Assembly (NCBI GenBank): GCA_900553125.1
Contig: USCB01000036.1
Span: forward strand, 1 to 13,481
Reading direction: 5' to 3'
Length of the DNA: 13,481 bases
Source of the DNA: an uncultured Clostridium sp.
GTDB taxonomy: Bacteria; Bacillota; Clostridia; TANB77; CAG-508
The first letter of the stretch is position 1. Every line of letters begins with the position of its first letter. Of this stretch, positions 5,203-12,220 are shown piece after piece. The notes beneath the pieces were generated by a model. The model was not told the origin of the DNA. It saw nothing but the letters and a program-made list of their open reading frames with translations, and made no database searches. Both the position numbers and the translations under genes were made by a program.

Positions 5203-8137
5203 AATGAAATTATATGAGTTAGCTAAGGAAATGAATGTATCTAGTAAGGAATTATTAGAACAAGCCAAAATGATAGGAATTAATATAAAAAGTCATCTTA
5301 GTGTTATTTCAGATGAAGATATTAGTAACCTAAAAGAAAGGTATAAAAGACAAAATATTGATACAAGCAAAAATGAAGAAATCAAAGCAAAAAAAGATAA
5401 TTCACAAAAAAAAGATAATCCAGTAATAATTAGAAGAGAAGTGATTATCGAAGGAGATAATAAAGAAAAAAAGGTAGAAAATAAAGTTAACAAAGATAAA
5501 AATAATCCATTTGTTCAAAGAAATCAAAAAAAGGATTATAATATTGTTTATAGAAATAAACCAACTAAGCCCATGACGGTAAGTGAGTTATTTGGGTTAA
5601 ATAAAGAAGAAAATAAAAAACAAGAGGATGTTGAGAAGAAAGAAAAAATGAAAGTAGAAGAGAAAAAAATAGAACAAAAAGAAACTGTAGTACATACAAA
5701 AAATCAAAATATAAATAGAAATAGTAATGACCAGGAAAGAAAAAAACAACCTTATAATAATGATAGAGGAAATTATCAACCAAGAAATAGTAAAAACAAT
5801 ACTGAAAGAAGTTTCCAAAATAATAGAAGAGATGGTTTTAGAACAAATTCAAAAAATAATAGTGAAGGTCAAAATAATTTCCAAAGGAGAGATAATAGAT
5901 ATCAAAACAATAATGGAGATAGAAATTGGCAAAGAGATCATAGAAATAATAATGGTCAAAATAACTACAGAAACAATAATCAAAATAATAGAAATAACTA
6001 TAATAATGGTAATAGATTTGGAAACAATAGACGTACATTAGATGAAAAAGGTATTGAAAAGAATATAAAAGATATTATTACTGTTGAAACAAATATAGAA
6101 GAAAAAAGTGCACGTGAGTATAGTAGAAATATAGACAAACAAAAAAATAATAATAAATTTGATGAGAACAGAAATAATAAAAAGAAAAATACAAGAAGAA
6201 ATCAAAATGATTATTCTATAAATGAGAAGAAATTAAATAACTTAAAACAAAGAAATAACTTATCAAATATGTTCGAAGACCAAGAAGATAGTATGCTTGA
6301 TTATTATGATTTAACAACACAAAGAGGAAGAAAAGGTAAAAAGAAAAATACCAAAGGAGAAGAAAGAAATAAACAAAAAATCTTCAAACTTACAGAAATT
6401 ACAATACCTGAATCTATTAGTGTTAAAGATTTGGCAACAGAACTTAAAAAGACATCAAGTGAAGTTATAATGAAACTTATGTCACTTGGAATTATGGCAA
6501 CATTGAACAATAATTTGGATTTTGATACAGCATTTTTAGTTGCATCTGAATTTGGAGTAACAGCAAATAAGAAACAAGAAATAAAAGAAGAAGATGTACT
6601 ATTTGATGAATCTGAAGATAAGGCAAATGAGTTAAAAGAACGTCCACCAGTAGTTGTTGTTATGGGTCACGTTGACCATGGTAAAACATCACTTCTAGAT
6701 GTAATTAGAAAAACAAATGTAATAGGTGGAGAAGCAGGTGGAATTACACAAGCAATTGGTGCATATCAAGTAAAGGTTAATGATAGAGATATTACGTTCT
6801 TAGATACACCAGGACACGAAGCATTTACTCAAATGAGAGCAAGAGGTGCTCAAATTACTGATATTGCAATATTGGTTGTTGCTGCAAATGATGGTGTAAT
6901 GCCTCAAACTGTTGAAGCTATTAACCATGCAAAATCAGCTGGAATTCCAATAATTGTTGCAATTAACAAAATAGATTTACCAGATGCCAACCCTCAAAAA
7001 GTTAAAGAAGAATTAATGCAATATGAATTAGTACCAGAAGAATGGGGAGGAGATACAATCTATGTTGAAATCTCTGCTAAGAAGAATTTAAATATTGACC
7101 AATTATTAGAAATGGTATTATTAGAAGCGGATGTTCTAGAATTAAAAGCTAACCCTACAAAACAAGCAAAAGGTGCAGTAATAGAGGCAAGACTTGACAA
7201 AAACAAAGGTGCTATTGCGTCAGTTCTAGTTCAAAGAGGAAAATTAGATGTAGGAGATACCGTAGTTGTTGGAACATCAATTGGTAGAATACGTTCAATG
7301 GTAAATGATAAAGGCAAAAAAGTAAAATCAGCAGGACCTTCAACACCAGTAGAAATTATGGGATTAACAGAAGTTCCACAAGCAGGAGACATTTTCTACG
7401 AAGTTAAAGACGAAAAAATGGCTAAACACTTAATAGAAAGAAGAAAACGTCAAGCTAGAGAAAAATCAATAAATCAAGTATCAGCAGTAACTTTAGATAA
7501 TCTATTTGGACAAATGGAAGAAGGAAAATTAAAACAATTAAACTTAATTGTAAAAGCAGATGTTCAAGGTTCTGTTGAGGCACTAAAACAATCACTAGAA
7601 AAATTATCAAATGAAGAAGTAAGAGTTAAAGTAATCCACGCAGCAGCAGGAGCAGTTACAGAATCAGATGTTACACTTGCAAAGGTTTCAAATGCAATTA
7701 TAATAGCATTTAATGTAAGACCAGTTGCAACAGCTAGAGATGAGGCTGAAAAAGACGAAGTTCAAATTAAACAATATTCTGTAATTTATCAAGCAATAGA
7801 TGACGTAGAAGCTGCTATGAAAGGAATGCTTGACCCTAAATTCGAAGAAGAAGTTATAGGAACAGCAGAAATTAGACAAATCTTTAAAATATCAAATGTT
7901 GGAACAATTGGTGGAGCGATGGTACTTACAGGTAAAATTGCTAGAAACGCAGGAGTTAGAGTTATCCGTGACGATGTTGTTATCCATGACGGAAAACTTA
8001 TATCACTAAAACGTTTCAAAGATGATGCAAAAGAAGTTGCAAAAGACTTTGAATGTGGTATTCAATTGGAAAAATATAATGATATTAAAGAAGGAGATAT
8101 TTTAGAGGCTTATATTATGAAAGAAATTAAGAGATAA
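5195..8137 (+). CDS. infB: Translation initiation factor IF-2
   Basis: IF-2 is the GTPase that brings fMet-tRNA to the 30S subunit and promotes subunit joining. In about 980 residues I see an N-terminal IF2_N helix bundle (KLYELAKEMNVSSKELLEQA), a long charged then Asn/Arg-rich linker, and a second IF2_N domain (about 401-455). The G domain has G1 GHVDHGKT (491-498), GGITQAIGAY, G3 DTPGHE (537-542) and G4 NKID (591-594), then G5 SAK. Domain II follows (KGAVIEARLDKNKGAIASVL), and domains III-IV end near AYIMKEIKR. I prefer TTG at 5195, which gives MGKMKLYELA and sits 8 nt after GGAGG (5182-5186). The ATG at 5180 overlaps that ribosome binding site, and the ATG at 5204 is too far from it. It overlaps rnpM by 8 nt and is larger than most Gram-positive IF-2s because of the linker. 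Confidence 0.97.
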   Translation: MGKMKLYELAKEMNVSSKELLEQAKMIGINIKSHLSVISDEDISNLKERYKRQNIDTSKNEEIKAKKDNSQKKDNPVIIRREVIIEGDNKEKKVENKVNKDKNNPFVQRNQKKDYNIVYRNKPTKPMTVSELFGLNKEENKKQEDVEKKEKMKVEEKKIEQKETVVHTKNQNINRNSNDQERKKQPYNNDRGNYQPRNSKNNTERSFQNNRRDGFRTNSKNNSEGQNNFQRRDNRYQNNNGDRNWQRDHRNNNGQNNYRNNNQNNRNNYNNGNRFGNNRRTLDEKGIEKNIKDIITVETNIEEKSAREYSRNIDKQKNNNKFDENRNNKKKNTRRNQNDYSINEKKLNNLKQRNNLSNMFEDQEDSMLDYYDLTTQRGRKGKKKNTKGEERNKQKIFKLTEITIPESISVKDLATELKKTSSEVIMKLMSLGIMATLNNNLDFDTAFLVASEFGVTANKKQEIKEEDVLFDESEDKANELKERPPVVVVMGHVDHGKTSLLDVIRKTNVIGGEAGGITQAIGAYQVKVNDRDITFLDTPGHEAFTQMRARGAQITDIAILVVAANDGVMPQTVEAINHAKSAGIPIIVAINKIDLPDANPQKVKEELMQYELVPEEWGGDTIYVEISAKKNLNIDQLLEMVLLEADVLELKANPTKQAKGAVIEARLDKNKGAIASVLVQRGKLDVGDTVVVGTSIGRIRSMVNDKGKKVKSAGPSTPVEIMGLTEVPQAGDIFYEVKDEKMAKHLIERRKRQAREKSINQVSAVTLDNLFGQMEEGKLKQLNLIVKADVQGSVEALKQSLEKLSNEEVRVKVIHAAAGAVTESDVTLAKVSNAIIIAFNVRPVATARDEAEKDEVQIKQYSVIYQAIDDVEAAMKGMLDPKFEEEVIGTAEIRQIFKISNVGTIGGAMVLTGKIARNAGVRVIRDDVVIHDGKLISLKRFKDDAKEVAKDFECGIQLEKYNDIKEGDILEAYIMKEIKR

Positions 8138-8143
8138 TTGCTC

Positions 8144-8200
8144 TTTTGGGACCGGTTCTTTTTGGTACAATGTTCCATTGGGACCGGTTCTTTTTAGAAC
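8144..8200 (+). repeat. Paired GGGACCGGTTC repeat in the infB-rbfA spacer
   Basis: Two units of TTTTGGGACCGGTTCTTTTT type have GGG cores at 8148 and 8180 (32-nt period), separated by GGTACAATGTTCC. The second unit ends GTTC-TTTTTA-GAAC, a small hairpin. The reverse complement matches the rimP-nusA element over both units. The element is open to translation upstream of rbfA and adds spurious residues if the wrong rbfA start is chosen. It begins 6-7 nt after the infB stop, following TTGCTC, the same bases that precede the rimP-nusA copy. Confidence 0.9.
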
Positions 8201-8223
8201 AAAAAGATAGGAGGCTATTAAGT

Positions 8224-8589
8224 ATGCCACAAAGAAAATCAACAAACAGAATGGACAAGGTTAATGAAACATTGAAGAAAGAAATTAGTGTTATAATTGA
8301 CCAAGATTTAAGAAATCAAAATATTACAGGTTTAATTAGTGTAACTAAAGTAAAAACAGCTCCAGATTTACGTACTGCGAGGGTTTATATTAGTTTGCTT
8401 AATTGTAAGAGTAAGAAAAATACTCTTGAAGGTATAAAGAAGGCGTCAGGTTATATTAGGTCAGAAATAGCAAAGAGGGTAAATTTGAGATATACTCCTG
8501 AACTTATTTTTGAAGTTGATGAGAGTATGGAGTATGGTTCAAGAATAGAAAATATTTTGAAGGAAATTATGCCAGAAGAGAAAAAATAA
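8224..8589 (+). CDS. rbfA: 30S ribosome-binding factor RbfA
   Basis: RbfA is a single-KH-like-domain protein that binds the 30S subunit and helps 16S rRNA 5'-end maturation, notably in the cold. The protein has 121 aa, the usual size. Recognisable stretches are NRMDKVNETLKKEISVII, the central KTAPDLRTARVYISLL, and RSEIAKRVNLRYTPELIFEVDESMEYGSRIENIL, the typical end of the family. ATG 8224 has AGGAGG at 8209-8214 with a 9-nt gap. An in-frame upstream ATG (8146) would add 26 residues translated from the repeat; it lacks a ribosome binding site and is rejected. No ylxP lies between infB and rbfA. Confidence 0.95.
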   Translation: MPQRKSTNRMDKVNETLKKEISVIIDQDLRNQNITGLISVTKVKTAPDLRTARVYISLLNCKSKKNTLEGIKKASGYIRSEIAKRVNLRYTPELIFEVDESMEYGSRIENILKEIMPEEKK

Positions 8590-8604
8590 AAACAGAGGTA
8601 ACAG

Positions 8605-8637
8605 GGGGACCATTGGGGTCGGTTCTTTTTGGTCCCA
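8605..8637 (+). repeat. Single divergent GGGGTCGGTTC repeat before nrnA
   Basis: TTGGGGTCGGTTCTTTTT (8613-8630), flanked by GGGACC (8606-8611) and GGTCCC (8631-8636), can form a 6-bp outer stem. It is a single-unit variant of the family in the rbfA-nrnA spacer, with core GGGGTCGGTTC in place of GGGACCGGTTC or GGGGACGGTTC. It ends about 10 nt before the nrnA ribosome binding site. Confidence 0.75.
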
Positions 8638-8658
8638 ACGTGGCAGAAAGGAAAAAAT

Positions 8659-9609
8659 ATGACACTAGATACAATATTAGATGAAATAAAAAAAGCAGAA
8701 AAAATTGTAATATTAACACATATTGGGCCAGATGGAGATGCAATAGGAAGTTCACTTGCAGTTGGATTTGCTTTAGAAAATATGGGGAAAAATGTAGACA
8801 TAATAATACCAGAATATTCAAAATCATTTGCATTTTTACCAGGAATAGATAAATTAAAAAAAGAAACAGATATAAAAAAATATGATTTAGCAATATCACT
8901 AGATTGTGCAGATAGCAAAATCCTAAAAGGATATACAAAATATTTTGAAAAAGCTAAAACAAAAATTGTAATAGACCATCATAGTAGCAATGTAATGTAT
9001 GGAGATATAAACTTTGTAAATCCAGTTGCGCCAGCATGTAGTCAAGTTTTAATAGGTATGTTCAAATATTTTGGACTAGAAATAACCAAAGATATAGCAA
9101 CATGTATAATGACAGGAATAATAACTGATACAGGAGGTTTTGTACATGGGGCAACAACAGAAACATTTGAATTTGCGGCAGATATTTTACCTTTGGGAGT
9201 TAATATATCTGAAATATTTAGAAAAACACTACATACCAAAAATAAAGCAAATTTTGAGTTGTCAAAAAGAGCAATGGATAGGATGGAGTTTTTTGATGAT
9301 GGCAAAATAGCTTTTACATATATTACAGATGAAGACCAAGACGAAGTTAATGCAGTTTCAGGAGATCATGAAGGAATTGTTGAAATAGGAAAAAATATAG
9401 AAAATGTTGAAGTTTCAATATTCTTACATGGAGTTAAAGAAAAAGGATATAAGATATCTTTACGTTCTTTGAAATATGTAAATGTTGCAGAAATTGCGAT
9501 AATGCTTGGTGGTGGCGGACATATAAGAGCTGCTGGAGCATATGGCAAAGGTAGTATTGAGCAGATTAGAGATAAAGTACTTAAGGAAGTTAGAAAACAG
9601 TTGAAGTAA
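8659..9609 (+). CDS. nrnA: DHH/DHHA1 phosphoesterase, NrnA-type oligoribonuclease/pAp phosphatase
   Basis: NrnA removes nucleotides from very short RNAs (nanoRNA) and dephosphorylates pAp to AMP. The 316-aa protein has the DHH-family metal motifs THIGPDGDAIGSS (residues 20-32) and DHHSSN (106-111), plus the middle ITDTGGF segment. The DHHA1 substrate-binding domain carries GGGGHIRAAG (284-293). The length fits the family. The start is ATG 8659 with AAAGGA at 8647-8652. A TTG at 8629 in frame is inside the repeat and has no ribosome binding site. The position between rbfA and truB is common in Clostridia and supports the assignment. In-cell substrate preference cannot be told from sequence. 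Confidence 0.93.
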   Translation: MTLDTILDEIKKAEKIVILTHIGPDGDAIGSSLAVGFALENMGKNVDIIIPEYSKSFAFLPGIDKLKKETDIKKYDLAISLDCADSKILKGYTKYFEKAKTKIVIDHHSSNVMYGDINFVNPVAPACSQVLIGMFKYFGLEITKDIATCIMTGIITDTGGFVHGATTETFEFAADILPLGVNISEIFRKTLHTKNKANFELSKRAMDRMEFFDDGKIAFTYITDEDQDEVNAVSGDHEGIVEIGKNIENVEVSIFLHGVKEKGYKISLRSLKYVNVAEIAIMLGGGGHIRAAGAYGKGSIEQIRDKVLKEVRKQLK

Positions 9610-9723
9610 TTTTGTATTTGGGACGGTTCCTTTCCAGAAATTTGAAATGGGGACGGTTCTTTTTTGAAAAAAGAACCGTCCCCATTTCAAAATTTCGCGA
9701 AAGGAACCGTCCCCAACACAAAA
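9610..9723. repeat. 114-bp nested palindrome of GGGGACGGTTC repeats
   Basis: The entire nrnA-truB spacer, apart from the truB ribosome binding site, is one large inverted repeat. The inner part is perfect: 9641-9665 pairs with 9667-9691 (25 bp each) around a central G at 9666, and includes GGGGACGGTTCTTTTTT and its complement. Beyond a 1-nt bulge and a few mismatches the arms continue through a second GGGACGGTTCC/GGAACCGTCCCC pair out to TTTTGT and ACAAAA. It thus holds four core motifs as a palindrome within a palindrome. In RNA it would form a very long hairpin between two operon genes. No terminal T tract follows, so I do not call it a terminator. Confidence 0.92.
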
Positions 9724-9745
9724 TGTACACAAAAAAGGAGCTAGT

Positions 9746-10621
9746 ATGAATGGAATTATAATAATAAACAAAGAAAAAAACTGGACATCAAATGATATAG
9801 TACAAAAATTAAAAGGAATACTTCATGAGAAAACAGGACACACAGGGACTTTGGACCCACTTGCCACAGGTGTACTTCCAATATTGATTGGAAAAGGCAC
9901 AAGTTTATCGAAATATTTGGTAAATCATGACAAAGAATATATTGCCACGATTAAGTTAGGTGAGAAAACAACAACAGGAGATAAAGAGGGAGAAGTAATT
10001 GAAAAAAGGCCTGTAACAGATAAAATGTTTGAAATAGAGAAGATAAAAAATGTTTTTGACAGTTTTAAGGGTAAACAGAGTCAAATTCCTCCTATGTATT
10101 CAGCAATTAAGGTTAATGGAAAAAAGCTTTATGAATATGCAAGGAGTGGTAAAGAGGTTGAAGTAAAACACAGAAATATTGAAATTTTTGAGATTAATTT
10201 GATTTCTACGTCAAAAGACAAACGAGAAATTATGTATAAAGTTTGGTGCTCAAAAGGTACGTATATTAGAAGTCTATGTGAGGATATTGCTGAAAAAATG
10301 GGTACAGTTGGTTTTATGAAAGAGCTTAACAGGATAAGGGTTGGAGAGTTTAAAATTGAACAGGCTGTTAAGATTTCAGATATTGTTAAAGATGGTTATA
10401 TAGATAAAAATATTATTGAGAAGAGTATTATTTCATTAGAAGATTTTTTTAAAGATAAAAGCGCTGTTTGTCTTAATGATTCGAATTTGTTTAAGTTTTT
10501 GAATGGTGTTAAAGTTGATGTTAATTTAGATGATGGAATTTATAAAGTGTATAACAAGGATATTTTTATTGGAATAGGAACCGTGCAAAATAATAAGATT
10601 AAAAGAGATATTATTATTTGA
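9746..10621 (+). CDS. truB: tRNA pseudouridine(55) synthase TruB
   Basis: TruB converts U55 in the T-loop of elongator tRNAs to pseudouridine and acts as a tRNA chaperone. The 291-aa protein shows the family start GIIIINKEKNWTSNDIV, the catalytic block GHTGTLDPLATGVLP with nucleophile Asp37, KEYIATIKLGEKTTTGD, QIPPMYSAIKVNGKKLYEYAR and CSKGTYIRSLCEDI. The C-terminal part (about 225-291) is less conserved, as usual. ATG 9746 has AAGGAG at 9735-9740. It is the last gene of the operon seen here. The ribF and rpsO genes that often follow truB are not in this window. No clear terminator follows, only an imperfect CAAC...GTTG hairpin that overlaps the next gene's promoter. Confidence 0.96.
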   Translation: MNGIIIINKEKNWTSNDIVQKLKGILHEKTGHTGTLDPLATGVLPILIGKGTSLSKYLVNHDKEYIATIKLGEKTTTGDKEGEVIEKRPVTDKMFEIEKIKNVFDSFKGKQSQIPPMYSAIKVNGKKLYEYARSGKEVEVKHRNIEIFEINLISTSKDKREIMYKVWCSKGTYIRSLCEDIAEKMGTVGFMKELNRIRVGEFKIEQAVKISDIVKDGYIDKNIIEKSIISLEDFFKDKSAVCLNDSNLFKFLNGVKVDVNLDDGIYKVYNKDIFIGIGTVQNNKIKRDIII

Positions 10622-10647
10622 AATATTATGCAACTTTTGAAAAAGTG

Positions 10648-10676
10648 TTGACTAAGTTATGTAAATATGATAGGAT
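10648..10676 (+). promoter_or_regulatory. Promoter of the 10751 gene
   Basis: TTGACT (10648-10653), a 17-nt spacer and TAGGAT (10671-10676) make a plausible SigA promoter just after truB. It gives a leader of about 65-70 nt before the next gene. The -10 box is not perfect; the overlapping GATAAT would need a 20-nt spacer. Confidence 0.5.
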
Positions 10677-10750
10677 AATAGCGATGAAATGCAGAATTTC
10701 CGTATTACATCAGAGGAACTAATAACTAGGACTATGATATGGAGGTAAAG

Positions 10751-11200
10751 ATGGATTTACGAGGAGTCAATTTTGAAAAGCTTCAAAGCTTGACACCCGA
10801 TGAAATGATTATTGCAAGTATACTTGCACGGGCGGCAAAAGAAGCTGAAGAAGCCAAAAAAGTTGTATATACTTTTTTTACTTTTCGAATAGGAGAAAAT
10901 GAAAAAGAAGTATGGAGAAATGGTCATGATAATTATGAGCGAATTACACATGATGGCAAATGGGTAGGCCATTACAATGGGAATGGCGAATATATTATAA
11001 ATTGCCAAAATGACAGTAATGATATATACTCGTTTTTTTATGCCCAAATAGTTTATGAAGAAGGCTATGTTGAGGCAAATGACATAGCCATGGGTGAAAT
11101 AACATATGCAGAAGCAAGAGCTATTGCAATGTATTTCAGGGCTTTTTTAGACAGAACGAAAAAACAGCAAATGTCTAAAGAGTCTAGAACAGTGGAATAG
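10751..11200 (+). CDS. Hypothetical protein, monocistronic
   Basis: I do not recognise this 149-aa protein. It starts MDLRGVNFEKLQSLTPDEMI, followed by an Ala/Glu/Lys-rich helix (about residues 22-37). A middle part rich in aromatics and charges comes next (WRNGHDNYERITHDGKWVGH, then YNGNGEYI), then a helical end (ITYAEARAIAMYFRAFLDRTKK). There is no signal peptide or clear membrane segment. ATG 10751 is preferred because GGAGG lies at 10741-10745; an in-frame ATG at 10739 overlaps that ribosome binding site. With its own promoter and terminator it is a separate transcript between two operons, and it seems less A-rich than its neighbours. That fits a later insertion, but no mobility signs flank it. 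Confidence 0.75.
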   Translation: MDLRGVNFEKLQSLTPDEMIIASILARAAKEAEEAKKVVYTFFTFRIGENEKEVWRNGHDNYERITHDGKWVGHYNGNGEYIINCQNDSNDIYSFFYAQIVYEEGYVEANDIAMGEITYAEARAIAMYFRAFLDRTKKQQMSKESRTVE

Positions 11201-11230
11201 TAAGTTTCACTGCCAACAAGTAAAACCATG

Positions 11231-11265
11231 AAAAATAGGGCAGGTATTTTCTGCTCTATTTTTTT
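11231..11265 (+). terminator. Intrinsic terminator after the 10751 gene
   Basis: ATAGGGCAG (11235-11243) pairs with CTGCTCTAT (11251-11259) with one G-U pair and a 7-nt loop. It is preceded by an A run and followed by a T run (11259-11265), the classic terminator layout, about 30 nt after the stop codon. Confidence 0.9.
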
Positions 11266-11285
11266 ATAAAAAAATACAAAAACAC

Positions 11286-11314
11286 TTGCCAATTGTTAAA
11301 ATATGAAATATAAT
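11286..11314 (+). promoter_or_regulatory. SigA-type promoter of the HD-GYP-like/EndoQ operon
   Basis: TTGCCA (11286-11291), exactly 17 nt, then a perfect TATAAT (11309-11314). It lies 20 nt after a terminator and about 34 nt before the gene start, so the leader is short. Confidence 0.8.
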
Positions 11315-11347
11315 AAAAATGTATAAAAGACACTTAGGAGGAAAAAA

Positions 11348-12205
11348 ATGGAGGATTTTGCAACATATATATTAGAAGAAAACGACTTATCGCAAAAAAT
11401 GCTAATAACATATTATTTATCAAAAAAAACAGGAATATTTTTTGATAAATCAATAGTATTAAAAGCAGAAATAGTAAAAATGTTTATAGAATATATGCAA
11501 ATAAATGTAGATGAAAATATTACACTAACAGCAATGCTCTTATGTAACTGTAAAAAAATAGAAAATGCACAAAAAATTGGAAAGCTGGAAACATACGCAA
11601 AAGACGGAGCAGAATATCTAAGCACATTAGGATTTAGTAAACGCTTTTGTAAAATATGTGAAGAAGTAAATAGATATAGTGAAAGTATACCAAGAGAAAG
11701 AGAAAGTGATATATTAGAAATAGTAGATCAATTTACAGGGTTAATTTTAAATAGGGTAGAAAGAGATGCATTCACACCACAAGAAGCCTTAGTGGTGCTA
11801 AAAGAAAGAAATCTAAAATATTCAGATAATAGATATATAGAAACATTTACAGAATTTATAAATGAACTAGAGAAAATAACAATAAAAGAAACTATAGATG
11901 TGCCCGTAATAAAAAAATTAGTTCATTTGCATAACAAAGAGGCAAATGTAAAAACATTTATTGCAACACTAGCAAATAATTATTCAGATAAAATAAATGA
12001 TGCATTAGAACAAAATATAAAAAAGAAAGCCCACCAAATACTTTCGAAAGAAACAAAGAAAGACGAAGACGTAAAGACAAATTTTGAAAAAATGAAAGAA
12101 TTGGCAGTTACAACAAAAAGAACAAGTAGGGCATTATTTAGTGATGACACAGCAAGAAATGTTTTAAATCATAAAGCAAAATATAAAATAGAAGATGATG
12201 AATAG
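11348..12205 (+). CDS. Degenerate HD-GYP-like protein of unknown function
   Basis: The 285-aa protein has no full match that I recall, but its middle can be aligned by eye with HD-GYP phosphodiesterase domains. TAMLLCNCKKIE (61-72) falls where families have a LLHDIGKI-type motif. YAKDGAEYLSTLGF (83-96) falls where they have HPexGAeiL. DILEIVDQFTGLILNRVERD then AFTPQEALVVLKER (121-154) matches the region of iaDxFDAltsdRPYR plus the following SPEEAL helix. The metal ligands are lost: HD is replaced by CN, the HP histidine by Tyr, and the HHE region reads EVNRY. I infer a catalytically dead HD-GYP-derived domain, perhaps a sensor or scaffold. The C-terminal third (about 180-285) is helical and Lys/Glu-rich. 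ATG 11348 has AGGAGG 6 nt upstream. The next gene starts 15 nt after its stop, so they form an operon with the nuclease. Confidence 0.7.
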   Translation: MEDFATYILEENDLSQKMLITYYLSKKTGIFFDKSIVLKAEIVKMFIEYMQINVDENITLTAMLLCNCKKIENAQKIGKLETYAKDGAEYLSTLGFSKRFCKICEEVNRYSESIPRERESDILEIVDQFTGLILNRVERDAFTPQEALVVLKERNLKYSDNRYIETFTEFINELEKITIKETIDVPVIKKLVHLHNKEANVKTFIATLANNYSDKINDALEQNIKKKAHQILSKETKKDEDVKTNFEKMKELAVTTKRTSRALFSDDTARNVLNHKAKYKIEDDE

Positions 12206-12220
12206 AAAGAGGAATAAAAA

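Noticed and set aside
5727..6041. 104-aa plus-strand reading frame rich in Ile, Glu and Thr
   Set aside because: It lies wholly inside infB in another frame and arises from the AAT/ATA-rich linker. It has no ribosome binding site or recognisable family.
8146..8223. Longer rbfA start inside the repeat
   Set aside because: It has no ribosome binding site, the extra residues are plain translation of the repeat, and RbfA proteins are about 120 aa, which fits the 8224 start.
8451..8938. Minus-strand open frames opposite rbfA and nrnA
   Set aside because: They are shadows of two clear genes, with Phe/Ser/Leu-rich low-complexity translations and no ribosome binding site.
9610..9723. Operon terminator between nrnA and truB
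   Set aside because: The hairpin is very stable, but no T run follows the 3' arm, and truB follows at once with a good ribosome binding site and no promoter of its own that I can see. It fits the dispersed repeat family better.
10621..10653. Terminator directly after truB
   Set aside because: The CAAC...GTTG hairpin is short and bulged, with no T run, and it overlaps the -35 box of the next promoter.
10684..10722. Short upstream reading frame (MKCRISVLHQRN) in the leader of the 10751 gene
   Set aside because: It has no ribosome binding site, no run of regulatory codons and no attenuator hairpin, so it is most likely chance.
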